Shown piece by piece: positions 35,949 through 44,575 of a DNA stretch of 48,652 bases (the stretch's first letter is position 1; each line of letters opens with the position of its first letter). Source of the stretch: Deltaproteobacteria bacterium (GTDB lineage Bacteria; Desulfobacterota; RBG-13-43-22); the NCBI GenBank assembly GCA_016219225.1, contig JACRBX010000013.1, positions 1 to 48,652 of the forward strand, in the 5' to 3' direction. The notes under the pieces were generated by a model, which saw only the letters and a list, made by a program, of their open reading frames with translations, was not told the origin of the DNA and did not search any database. A program made the position numbers and the translations under genes.

Positions 35949-36782
35949 ATGAAGCTGAACAACAGAGTTGCCTTGGTTACCGGCGCGGGCAGTGGTATTG
36001 GGAGGGCCATCGCGGTTGAATTAGCGCAGGAAGGGGCTAAGATTGGTGTAAATGACATCAATGAGAAGGCTATTGATGAGACTCTCAGGATACTTCAGGA
36101 TCTGGGTGCCTCCGGCATCGCTTTGAAGGCCGACATAGGGAACGTATCCGAGGTGAAAGGAATGTTTAAGAAACTGAAAGAGACCTACGGCACGATCGAC
36201 ATCCTGGTCAATAATGCCGGTATTGCCATGCCGCCATCCTGGGTCGTTTATAAAGAAAGGTCCAATAATGCCGCCTTAAAGGCGATGGGTGAGGTGATGG
36301 AGACAGGGAAAATGCAGGAATCCATGAAAATAACCTCCTCCTTTGAAGACGAATGGTGGCTGATTACGTTGAATGTCCATCTCAACGGGACTTTTTATTG
36401 CACCCGGGAGGCCCTGAAAATCATGGAGGAAAAAAGGAAAGGGAAGATCATTAATCTGTCCTCCGTCACGGCCCTGCATGGCGAACCAATTGTACCTGCT
36501 TACTCCGCCGCGAAGGCCGGTATCATCGGATTTACCAAGGCCGTGGCCCAGGAGGTCATTGGCTCCGGCATCATTGTGAATGCCTTGGCGCCGGGATACA
36601 TTGATACGCCGTTGCTCGACGGCATGGACGACCGGGTCAAACAGATGATCATCGCCCGTACACCTGCCGGACGACTAGGCAACGCCAAGGAAATTGCCTC
36701 GCTGGTAGCCTATCTGGCTACGGACGATGCCAATTATATTGTTGGGCAGGTTATCAGTCCCAATGGGGGGATGGTTATTTAA
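35949..36782 (+). CDS. Short-chain dehydrogenase/reductase
   Basis: This is an SDR of 277 residues: cofactor motif TGAGSGIG (residues 10-17), NNAG, and catalytic YSAAK. An insertion of about 25-30 residues after NNAG (WVVYKERSNNAALKAMG) is longer than in usual FabG-type SDRs and may shape the substrate pocket. Expected role: NAD(P)-dependent oxidation of a hydroxy-acyl intermediate or a hydroxy acid. The next gene begins 16 bases later. Confidence 0.88.
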   Translation: MKLNNRVALVTGAGSGIGRAIAVELAQEGAKIGVNDINEKAIDETLRILQDLGASGIALKADIGNVSEVKGMFKKLKETYGTIDILVNNAGIAMPPSWVVYKERSNNAALKAMGEVMETGKMQESMKITSSFEDEWWLITLNVHLNGTFYCTREALKIMEEKRKGKIINLSSVTALHGEPIVPAYSAAKAGIIGFTKAVAQEVIGSGIIVNALAPGYIDTPLLDGMDDRVKQMIIARTPAGRLGNAKEIASLVAYLATDDANYIVGQVISPNGGMVI

Positions 36783-36798
36783 TTCGAAGGAGAAATCC

Positions 36799-37635
36799 AT
36801 GAGCTATAACAACTTCCAATTTCTCAAGTTTCGGATAGAACGGGGGGTTCTGTTCGTGACCATCGACCATCCACCGATTAATATCCTCACACTGGACATG
36901 GCTGCGGAATTCCTCCGTCTTTCCGTGGAAGTGACGGCCGACAAGGATATCCGAGTCGTGGTATTCGACAGCGCCAATCCCGATTATTTTATAGCCCATT
37001 TTGACGTGGGCACCCTGGTGCAGTTTCCTGATTCTCCGGCCGCCGCCCGATCGGTAGACCTTCATGACCTAAATCGGGCCTGCGAAGCCCTTCGCCGAAT
37101 GCCCAAACCGACAATCGCCAAAGTCGAAGGACGGGCCCGGGGTGGCGGGAGCGAGCTTTTGATGGCCCTGGATATGAGGTTCGGGGCCATCGGACGGGCA
37201 TTCATCGGCCAACCCGAAGTGCCTTTGGGTATCATTCCCGGAGCCGGTGGTACCCAAAGGCTGCCTCGTCTCATCGGCGTTTGCAGGGCTTTTGAAGTCA
37301 TCCTGGGTGCTGATGATCTCTCAGCTGATCTGGGCGAGCGTTATGGCTATTTTAACCGGGCCTTGCCAGAGAATGAACTAACAAAGTTTGTTGAGGCCCT
37401 GGCCTTTCGGATGGCTACTTTTCCACCGGCCGCGGTTTCGGCAGCCAAGGCGGCGATATTATCTGCAACGGAATTACCCCTGATAGAAGGAATCATGGAG
37501 GAATCAAGACTTTTCAGCACCATCCTACCCTCTGCAAAAAAGCGCATGAAAAAGTTTTTGGAATCAGATGGTCAAATCCATTCGATGGAACTGGATTGGA
37601 CGAATATGTGGGATGTGCTGGCGAAGGTCGAATAG
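36799..37635 (+). CDS. Enoyl-CoA hydratase/isomerase family protein
   Basis: Start at ATG 36799 with GAAGGAGA upstream; a longer frame to 36727 lies inside the SDR. In 278 residues both catalytic glutamates of crotonase-type hydratases can be placed: Glu119 in GGGSELLMALD and Glu140 in GQPEVPLGIIPGAGGTQ. So water addition to a 2-enoyl-CoA is chemically likely. It would follow the acyl-CoA dehydrogenases and precede an SDR oxidation. Confidence 0.9.
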   Translation: MSYNNFQFLKFRIERGVLFVTIDHPPINILTLDMAAEFLRLSVEVTADKDIRVVVFDSANPDYFIAHFDVGTLVQFPDSPAAARSVDLHDLNRACEALRRMPKPTIAKVEGRARGGGSELLMALDMRFGAIGRAFIGQPEVPLGIIPGAGGTQRLPRLIGVCRAFEVILGADDLSADLGERYGYFNRALPENELTKFVEALAFRMATFPPAAVSAAKAAILSATELPLIEGIMEESRLFSTILPSAKKRMKKFLESDGQIHSMELDWTNMWDVLAKVE

Positions 37636-37758
37636 GTATTATGTCCGGGGCGAATGAGGAGGAAATTGGACTGGCGACTCGAAAATGGGTAAAAGGATCA
37701 GATGGGTGACAGCCAGACCAATGAGTTGATCAATAAAAATCGGAAGGAGAAGAAAGAA

Positions 37759-38520
37759 ATGCGCTTACAGGACAAAGTGGCTTTGGTAACCGGAGCAGGA
37801 AGAGGTATTGGCCGGGCAATAGCCGAGCGGTTCGCCGTAGAGGGGGCCCGGGTGGTAGTCAACGATGTAAACGGGGAGAGCGCTCAAGAAACGGTTGAGA
37901 TGATTAAGACCCAGGGAGGGACCGCTGCTCCCATTGAAGGCGACACAAGCCAAGAAACCCATGTGGAAAGGATGGTGCAATTCGTCGTTGATACTTATGG
38001 AGGGCTGGACATCCTGGTCAATAATGCCGGGGTCGAAATATGGAAACCGATTCACGAAATGACCGCCCAGGAATGGGACCGGATTATGGGCATAAATCTC
38101 CGGGGGGTCTTTCTCGTGTCCAAGCATGCCGTTCGGCAGATGCTGTCCCGGAACCGGGCCGGACAAATCGTCAATATGGCTTCAGTCGCCGGTTTAGTCT
38201 CTTTTCCTGGACTGGGCGCCTATAGCACTTCGAAGCATGGCGTCATCGGACTGACCAAGACCATGGCCTTGGAATTGAGGCCGCACAATATCCGGGTTAA
38301 TGCCGTTTGCCCGGCATTCATCGATACCGACATGGCCGGACGGTTGCTCGAACTTCTTAAAAGCCAAGGCCTTCCTCAGGATGACCTCTTGATGCAGAAT
38401 CAGGGACGTCTGGGCCATCCGGGTGAAGTGGCCAATCTGGCGCTCTTTCTGGCCAGCGACGAATCCTCCTTTATGTCCGGCGCGGCCGTACCCATAGACA
38501 ATGGCTGTACGGCCCAGTAG
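37759..38520 (+). CDS. Short-chain dehydrogenase/reductase (FabG-like)
   Basis: Start at 37759 (MRLQDKVALVTGAG) with GGAAGGAG nine bases upstream; the upstream in-frame ATG at 37702 has no family similarity. The 254-residue protein has TGAGRGIG, NNAG and YSTSK. Its last 18 codons are the parent of the remnant at 34300-34353. It is probably an NAD(P)-dependent 3-hydroxyacyl or secondary-alcohol dehydrogenase. Confidence 0.88.
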   Translation: MRLQDKVALVTGAGRGIGRAIAERFAVEGARVVVNDVNGESAQETVEMIKTQGGTAAPIEGDTSQETHVERMVQFVVDTYGGLDILVNNAGVEIWKPIHEMTAQEWDRIMGINLRGVFLVSKHAVRQMLSRNRAGQIVNMASVAGLVSFPGLGAYSTSKHGVIGLTKTMALELRPHNIRVNAVCPAFIDTDMAGRLLELLKSQGLPQDDLLMQNQGRLGHPGEVANLALFLASDESSFMSGAAVPIDNGCTAQ

Positions 38521-38720
38521 AGTTTGTCCGGTCGTCGAGTCAATGTCCTTCATGTTGTTATCGATGCGGAACAAATAAAGGGTAATCAGGCCTACCGATT
38601 ACTGCCGAAAGAACAGGGAAAGGAAGCCGGATCAAAAAGCCCATTACAATCGACAGGCGCGGTGGAGAGGTAAATTAAAGTTTACAAATCTTATATCTTA
38701 AGAAAAGGGGAGGAGCGAAA

Positions 38721-39956
38721 ATGAACACAAGAAGGGTGTTATTTTTTAAGGCCAGTATCGTCACAGTCTTGTTTTTTGAACTAATGCTTTCACCCTCTTT
38801 GGGACTCTGTGTGGAAAAGACTCAAAAGGGAAAAGGTCAACCCAAGACCTTGACCATAGGATATATCGCCGGTATGACCGGGTTTTCGGCCGGTTCGGAA
38901 AGAGTCATTGAGCAGGGAGGCCATTTGGCCGTGGACTGGATCAATGAGAAGGGCGGGATCGATATCAAGGGGGAGAAATACCTGATCAAACTGGTCACCG
39001 AGGACCATAAGAGCACGGCCGAGGGTGCAGCCGGTGCGGCAATGAAACTCATTTATGATCAAAAAGTAAAGTTCATCGTCGGAGGTATCATGCCCTTCAC
39101 CAATGTGGCCATAAACAGCGTGGCGGAACCGGCCAAGATTCTACGGGCGGCTATCTACAACGTGGTCACACCCGACGAATACGGACCGAAGACCCCTTAT
39201 ACCTTTGTCACCTGCAACGGCACCGTGGAAGGCATGATCACCATGCTGACCTTTCTGGCCCAGGCCCATCCTGAGGTCAAAACCATAGCGGTTTCCCATC
39301 CGGATGACGGCGCCATACCCTTTATCCAACCTTGGATCGTGAAGATCGCCAAGGAACGGGGGATCACGGTATTAGGGGACGTCGTCGGCTTTGCCTTGGA
39401 TACAGTAGATTTCACCCCCCTCGCCAAAAAGATGCTGGCCCGTAATCCGGATGCCATAGGGATGATTAACGGCTGGCCTTCCATGACGGGGGGCGTTCTT
39501 AAAGTGGCCCGGCAGTCTGGTTACACCAAACCCATTTTCATTACCACCTATCAGCCGGCAGAGGATACGCTGAAGGTGGCAGGCAAAGAGGCGTCAACCC
39601 TTTTCTATCAGCACAGTCTTCTTCCGGGCGACTCTCACAATCCGCAGATTGTTGATGAGCTGATGCGCCGGTGCCAGACCAAGTTCAACCATAGCCATAT
39701 TTACTACATCATCGTTGGGTTCAATAATCTCTGGATGCTGGCCCAGGCCATCGAAGCGGCCCAGAGTCTTGATTCCACGACGGTGAGGGATAAATGGGAA
39801 AAGATGAACACCATGAAGAGTGTTTTGGGAACCGCACACCTGGGCGGGCTGAAGACATACGGGATCAAACACACCATGTCCTATCCCATACCGATAATCA
39901 GTTATGTAAATGGCGTTCCGAAAACCATGAAATTGATGGATGTCACGGCTCCCTAA
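38721..39956 (+). CDS. Periplasmic substrate-binding protein, LivK-type ABC importer (paralogue 2)
   Basis: This 411-residue protein has a signal peptide (MNTRRVLFFKASIVTVLFFELML) and a mature fold nearly collinear with the protein at 34499. Both contain KLVTEDHKSTAEGAA and MINGWPSMTGG. Differences cluster where the ligand may sit (for example TVEGMITMLTF against TIEGMYTMLDY). No permease or ATPase gene adjoins it, so it probably shares LivHMGF and widens the importer's range. Confidence 0.9.
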   Translation: MNTRRVLFFKASIVTVLFFELMLSPSLGLCVEKTQKGKGQPKTLTIGYIAGMTGFSAGSERVIEQGGHLAVDWINEKGGIDIKGEKYLIKLVTEDHKSTAEGAAGAAMKLIYDQKVKFIVGGIMPFTNVAINSVAEPAKILRAAIYNVVTPDEYGPKTPYTFVTCNGTVEGMITMLTFLAQAHPEVKTIAVSHPDDGAIPFIQPWIVKIAKERGITVLGDVVGFALDTVDFTPLAKKMLARNPDAIGMINGWPSMTGGVLKVARQSGYTKPIFITTYQPAEDTLKVAGKEASTLFYQHSLLPGDSHNPQIVDELMRRCQTKFNHSHIYYIIVGFNNLWMLAQAIEAAQSLDSTTVRDKWEKMNTMKSVLGTAHLGGLKTYGIKHTMSYPIPIISYVNGVPKTMKLMDVTAP

Positions 39957-40027
39957 AGGAGGGAAGTCAGGATCCAGGAGACGGGATTCAGGATGTTTAA
40001 GGTAATCCAAGCTATGAGGAGTCAACA

Positions 40028-41080
40028 ATGGGCAAAGACAAAGTAAATTGGGAGTATATAAACGAGTGGAAGAAGGATGTTAATCCCCTTGGGAAAAAGG
40101 AAGACTTCAAGGCCATCGGGTTTTCTTTCGGTCTTCCGGAGATCATCGATCCCATAGGCACAAGATACGGTGTTGAGGTTGAGGTGCAGCCTCAATGGCA
40201 AATTCCACGGAAGGCCCTTATATGCCAGACGATCGTCGGCGCCCTTTACAGCCGAAGGGGGAATCCCCATCAGCCTATTGAACCGGAAAAAACCAGGGAA
40301 CAGGCCCTTGCCTGCCTTGAAGCCGGCGCTCCCAACGTGCATATTCATGTGAGGGATCAGAACGGTTACAACACGCTCGACCCGGAACTTTTTCACTTTG
40401 TTATCGATCCCATCAGAAAGGCCTATCCCGACAGAATCGTGTGCGGCTGCATGGTCCCGAACATCGACGGCGACTGGGAGAAATTTATCGAATGTTGCCA
40501 GGATGGATTGTTTGATCAAACCCCGATAAATACAACGGCAACGTTTTTAGGGGATACGGCTTTCGTCAAGCCCCCTCATGTCATCATTGAAAAAACGCGG
40601 ATATGCCAGGAATTAGGAGTTAAGCCGCAGATTGCCGTGTACAGCGATGGGGATATCGATAATGCGGACCGGTATCTTATCAAGACAGGGGTTCTTGAGA
40701 AACCCTACTACTGGATAGTCCTGCCCGCGCTCCCCGGCGGGTCCCCTATGCATAGTCCCAAAGCCATGGTGGAAGTGCTGATGCATTACTGCAACCGAAT
40801 AAAGGAGATCGATGAAGATTCGCAGATTGTCGTGTGCGCCTCAGGCAGGGCATCATCCTACCTGTCCACTTTTGCCCTGCTTCTGGGTCACCACATTCGT
40901 ATAGGCATGGAAGATACCGTATGGCGATGGCCACACAGAAATGAGATGATCACGCATAACCTTGAAACGTTCAAGGCTGCGAGGACGATGTTGAATTTAC
41001 TCGGCAGAGAATTGGTGACGCCGGATGAGTGGAGAGAGCTCCTGGGCATGCGAAAACCGGGAGGCACGCTGAAACGCTGA
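40028..41080 (+). CDS. BKACE (DUF849) family beta-keto acid cleavage enzyme
   Basis: The family converts a beta-keto acid plus acetyl-CoA into acetoacetate and a new CoA thioester, using a metal held by an HxH motif. Here H105 and H107 are in the segment VHIHVRD; a Glu-containing region HIRIGMED lies near residue 295. The N-terminus carries about 50 extra residues before the usual barrel start. Activity on a beta-keto acid made by the neighbouring SDRs is plausible; the exact acid is unknown. The stretch EVEVQPQWQIPRKAL precedes the barrel. Confidence 0.85.
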   Translation: MGKDKVNWEYINEWKKDVNPLGKKEDFKAIGFSFGLPEIIDPIGTRYGVEVEVQPQWQIPRKALICQTIVGALYSRRGNPHQPIEPEKTREQALACLEAGAPNVHIHVRDQNGYNTLDPELFHFVIDPIRKAYPDRIVCGCMVPNIDGDWEKFIECCQDGLFDQTPINTTATFLGDTAFVKPPHVIIEKTRICQELGVKPQIAVYSDGDIDNADRYLIKTGVLEKPYYWIVLPALPGGSPMHSPKAMVEVLMHYCNRIKEIDEDSQIVVCASGRASSYLSTFALLLGHHIRIGMEDTVWRWPHRNEMITHNLETFKAARTMLNLLGRELVTPDEWRELLGMRKPGGTLKR

Positions 41081-41132
41081 TCATGGGCGCAGAGGAAGAA
41101 AAACGGTTTAATTCGGGTAAAGGAGGGATCGA

Positions 41133-41903
41133 ATGACCGGACCAATGACGGGGAAAGTCGCCCTGGTAACCGGGGCGACCTCGGGAATCGGCAGGGCCAC
41201 AGCCCTGGCCTTCGCCAAAGAAGGCGCCTGGGTTGTGGCCGTAGGGGATTCCAATGTTGCGGGGGGGAAGGAAACGGTTGCATTAGTTGAAGGGGCAGGC
41301 AGCCAGGGCCTATTCGTAAAGTGTAACGTATCGAAGAAAGAAGAAGTTCAACACTTGATTCTAACAACCCTCAAGGAGTTCGGACGTCTTGATTATGCCT
41401 GTAATAATGCGGGCGTTCAGCAACAGATGGCACTTCTGGCTGAAATCGATGAGGCCGAATGGGACCGGATTATTGCCATCAATCTGAGAGGAGTGTTCCT
41501 TTGCATGAAATATGAGATTCAGCAGATGGTGAAGCAGGGGAATGGTGTTATTGTCAATATTTCCTCTATGGGGGGGCTTGCTGCTCCGTCGCCGGGTCTT
41601 TCCAGCTATATCGCTTCAAAACACGGTGTAATCGGTCTGACCAAGGCGGCGGCCATCGAGTATGCCAGAACAGGGATTAGGGTCAATACCGTATGCCCTG
41701 GGGTCATTGAGACCGGGATGACTGCCCAGTTTGCCGCGAAAGCCTCGGAGGAAATGATGCAACTTCTGGTGAATATGCATCCTGTCGGAAGATTCGGGAA
41801 ACCGGAAGAGGTGGCCTGCGCGGTAATCTGGCTCTGCTCGGATCTGGCAGCCTTTGTGACGGGCTCCAGTGTGGTCGTGGATGGAGGGGTGACGGCGCAA
41901 TAA
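41133..41903 (+). CDS. Short-chain dehydrogenase/reductase (third copy)
   Basis: The protein (256 residues) has TGATSGIGRAT, NNAG and YIASKHG, the catalytic Tyr-Lys pair. Its end (VVDGGVTAQ) is like that of the SDR at 37759. It starts 52 bases after the BKACE gene with AAAGGAGG before ATG and closes the plus-strand catabolic series. The likely role is oxidation of a 3-hydroxy acid to the 3-keto acid used by BKACE. Confidence 0.87.
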   Translation: MTGPMTGKVALVTGATSGIGRATALAFAKEGAWVVAVGDSNVAGGKETVALVEGAGSQGLFVKCNVSKKEEVQHLILTTLKEFGRLDYACNNAGVQQQMALLAEIDEAEWDRIIAINLRGVFLCMKYEIQQMVKQGNGVIVNISSMGGLAAPSPGLSSYIASKHGVIGLTKAAAIEYARTGIRVNTVCPGVIETGMTAQFAAKASEEMMQLLVNMHPVGRFGKPEEVACAVIWLCSDLAAFVTGSSVVVDGGVTAQ

Positions 41904-42003
41904 GAGGAGTTCCCGTCACAATAATTTAAGGGAAAGGAGGACCGATCAACCAGCTTTTGAGATCAAAGGGGTGCCCCGATATTCTTTTTGAACCCGGGTA
42001 AGT

Positions 42004-42042
42004 CCGGCCCCCTGCCCTGGCCTTCACCAGGGAAGGGGCCGG
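42004..42042 (+). terminator. Long GC-rich hairpin after the last catabolic gene
   Basis: Left arm 42004-42020 and right arm 42027-42042 pair over about 16 bp with one bulge and one mismatch (GGCCCC and GGGGCC at the base, CCCTGG and CCAGGG near the 6-base loop). No T-tract follows, so it may work with Rho or stabilise the mRNA end. A weaker relative (CCCTG-7-CAGGG) lies after the first binding-protein gene at 35778-35794. Confidence 0.5.
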
Positions 42043-42316
42043 GTCGGAGGTCTGACGGCAAAATAGGGCGGGTATCGGCGAAACTCTGCGCCCAATTTAA
42101 TCCAAGACGAATGTTCCTCAGGAGATCTGGCCCATTGCTAATCTCCTTGACAAAAAGTTAAGATAACATATATGTGGGTAAGTTAAGAATACGTAGTGCT
42201 TCTCTACCCCAAGAGATAACCGTCCGGGCATTGTGGCATTAGGGCGGACCAGCGTCACATATATTCCGAGATTTTCCGGCAATCGGGGTTGAATCTTTTC
42301 TTTTTCCGAGAAACCG
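42043..42316. other. Intergenic, no gene seen
   Basis: There is no recognisable gene between the hairpin and the UDG start. The gap from the last SDR stop to the UDG ATG is about 413 bases in all; the part before the hairpin (41904-42003) holds a lone AAAGGAGG at about 41933 with no gene behind it. Confidence 0.5.
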
Positions 42317-42886
42317 ATGAAGAATGAATCCAGGGAATCGCAATTACTGAAAATTGCCGAAGAGATCGAGGCCTGTGCCCTGTGCCGGCAGGGGAAAGTG
42401 GGCCTGGCAGTGGTCGGTGAAGGAAACCCTGACGCGGAAATCGCCTTTATCGGAGAGGCCCCGGGCAAAGAGGAAGCCAAGGTCGGCCGGCCGTTCATTG
42501 GAAGATCGGGGAGGTTTTTACGGTCGCTGATCCGGGAGATCGGACTGGAAGAAAAAGAGGTCTACATCACCAGTCCGGTCAAATATCTGCCCCAACGGGG
42601 GACCCCAACCAGGGCGGATATCGCCCACGGCCGCACCCATCTTCTCCGGCAATTGGCGGTCATCGATCCTAAAATCATCGTTCTTTTAGGCCACGTAGCC
42701 GCACTCGCCGTCCTGGACCGGGAGGTGGCCGTCAGCCGGGAACATGGAAAAATGATTAAAAAGGGGGATAAGACCTATTTGATTACCTTTCATCCGGCGG
42801 CGGCCATGCGTTTTCCCAAGATCAGGAAAGCATTTTACGAGGACTTTGAGAAATTGAAAGGATTAATTGAAGAAGAGTCAGTTTAA
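42317..42886 (+). CDS. Uracil-DNA glycosylase superfamily protein (family 4-like) lacking two FeS cysteines
   Basis: The protein is 189 residues long. It has GEAPGKEEAKVGRPFIG (the catalytic water motif region) and FHPAAAMR near the C-terminus, so the UDG fold is clear. Family 4 enzymes bind [4Fe-4S] through four Cys; here the first two are present (C20, C23 in CALC), but the third, normally in VVKC, is Tyr in SPVKY, and the fourth is replaced in PTRADIAHG. The cluster is therefore doubtful. It is expected to remove uracil from DNA. It sits on its own, convergent with the ligase gene 41 bases away. Confidence 0.8.
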   Translation: MKNESRESQLLKIAEEIEACALCRQGKVGLAVVGEGNPDAEIAFIGEAPGKEEAKVGRPFIGRSGRFLRSLIREIGLEEKEVYITSPVKYLPQRGTPTRADIAHGRTHLLRQLAVIDPKIIVLLGHVAALAVLDREVAVSREHGKMIKKGDKTYLITFHPAAAMRFPKIRKAFYEDFEKLKGLIEEESV

Positions 42887-42927
42887 ACACCCTATTTCAA
42901 ATAGCTTTGGTCAGGTCTTCGGGAAAA

Positions 42928-44499
42928 TTAAATCATCCGCTCCCGCCCTTCCCAGTATTTCTTCCTGACCGCCTTCTTATCCAGCTTTCCGTAAGCCGTC
43001 CGGGGGATGGCCTCGTAGAACTCGATCCGTTTCGGCCTCTTATAGGCAGTCAGATTCTCCCGGCAGAATTCCAGGAGTTCGGTTTCGCTGACTTTTTTCC
43101 CTGCGGCCTTGACCACGATAGCCAGAACCATCTCTCCCCATTTTTCATCGGGAATGCCGATAACGATCACCTCACTCAAAGCCGGATGCATGGCCAGGCA
43201 ATACTCGACCTCCGTCGAGTAGACATTCATCCCCCCGGAGATGATCATGTCGTGCTTGCGGTCCACGAGATAGAGGTAGCCGTTTTCGTCCCGGTAGGCG
43301 ATGTCCCCGGTATGGAGCCAGCCGCCCACGATCGCCTTGCCCGTTTCCTTTTCCTTGCCCCAGTAGCCCTTCATCATGTGAGGGCCCCGGGTGATGATCT
43401 CCCCGGTTTTTCCTGTCTCCACATCCTGATCGTCCTCGTCGACGATACGCACCTGGGACATGATGATCGGCATACCGCAGGATTTCAGCCTTTCCTTCCT
43501 GCCCTTTTCAATGGCTTCCAGGTGCTGGCGTTTGGTGAAGGAAGCGGTCTGGTTGGCCACCTCCATCTGGGAATAGGCCTGCATGAATATGGGCCCCATG
43601 GCCTTCATGGCCTCTTCCAGCCGTCTGGGGGAAATCGGCGCGGCGCCGTACATGATGGTTTTCAGGCTCGACAGGTCGTAGTCATTTCTTTTCGGATGGT
43701 CGAGGAAACCATAGATCATGGTGGGCACCATAAAGGTGCAGGTGATTTTCTCTTCCTGAATCAGGCGGAAGGTCTCTTCCGGGTTAAAGCCATTGGTTAT
43801 AACGACCCTGCCGCCCTTTAACAGGCAGGGGGGGATCATGAAACCGGCGGCATGAGGCAGCGGTGCGGTTTGCAACATGATCTCCCCCTCGGAAATATCC
43901 ATTTCGACAATAGAGCTGAAAATGATGCTTACATACGATTTATGAGTATGCATGACCCCTTTGGATTCCCCGGTGGTGCCGCCGGTATACATAATGGCCC
44001 GAAGGTCGTCCTGCTCTACCCCCACATCCAGGGGGGTGGACGGGGAACTTTCCAACAACCGGTAAAAACCGATCACCCCCTGGGAGAGAATCTCCTCCCG
44101 GTCGGTAACGGCGATGACGGTCTGGACAAAATCATAGTCCTTGAAAAACAGCCCCACCTTCTGGTAAAAGAATTCATCCAGGAGTATGGTCCGGGCCCCG
44201 GAGTCTTTTATCCGATAATCGATGTCCTTAAAGGTCAACATGACATTCAAAGGGATCATCACCAGGCCGGCCTTGGCCGCGGCATAATCGGCATAGAGAT
44301 ATTCTATGCAGTTGGTGGTCATGATGACGATCCGGTCGCCTTTTTTCAGGCCCAGGCCGATAAAGGCGTTGGCCAGTTTATTGACGGCCGACTCGACTTC
44401 CCTGTAGGTATAGACCTGACCGTTTATCTTGAAGGCCACCCGGTCTTTATACTTTATAAACGCTTTGTCCAAAATATTGCCGAAACTGGTTTCCAGCAT
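42928..44499 (-). CDS. Acyl-CoA ligase (AMP-forming), long/medium-chain or aromatic acid type
   Basis: This ANL enzyme of 523 residues has P-loop MYTGGTTGESKG, GWLHTGDIAY, the hinge YLVDRKHDMIISGG and the catalytic Lys in RTAYGKLD. All motifs needed for adenylation and thioester formation are present. Ribosome site GGGAGGT is five bases before ATG. It is the last gene of a minus-strand unit with LivKHMGF, so import and CoA activation of one acid are probably linked. The chain length or ring type of the substrate cannot be told from sequence. Confidence 0.9.
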   Translation of the reverse strand: MLETSFGNILDKAFIKYKDRVAFKINGQVYTYREVESAVNKLANAFIGLGLKKGDRIVIMTTNCIEYLYADYAAAKAGLVMIPLNVMLTFKDIDYRIKDSGARTILLDEFFYQKVGLFFKDYDFVQTVIAVTDREEILSQGVIGFYRLLESSPSTPLDVGVEQDDLRAIMYTGGTTGESKGVMHTHKSYVSIIFSSIVEMDISEGEIMLQTAPLPHAAGFMIPPCLLKGGRVVITNGFNPEETFRLIQEEKITCTFMVPTMIYGFLDHPKRNDYDLSSLKTIMYGAAPISPRRLEEAMKAMGPIFMQAYSQMEVANQTASFTKRQHLEAIEKGRKERLKSCGMPIIMSQVRIVDEDDQDVETGKTGEIITRGPHMMKGYWGKEKETGKAIVGGWLHTGDIAYRDENGYLYLVDRKHDMIISGGMNVYSTEVEYCLAMHPALSEVIVIGIPDEKWGEMVLAIVVKAAGKKVSETELLEFCRENLTAYKRPKRIEFYEAIPRTAYGKLDKKAVRKKYWEGRERMI

Positions 44500-44575
44500 A
44501 GTTACCTCCCGTAAATAGAATAGTTATCTGCGTATATCGGCGAAAATCTGCGTTCTGATTAAGAATTCGGCCTTT

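Noticed and set aside
11377-41080. A carnitine/crotonobetaine pathway as a firm assignment
   Set aside because: CaiB/CaiC-like and BKACE families fit, but no betaine transporter or carnitine-specific residues could be shown; substrate left open.
42907-43821. Plus-strand open frame of 304 codons
   Set aside because: Antisense to the acyl-CoA ligase, whose motifs are complete on the minus strand.
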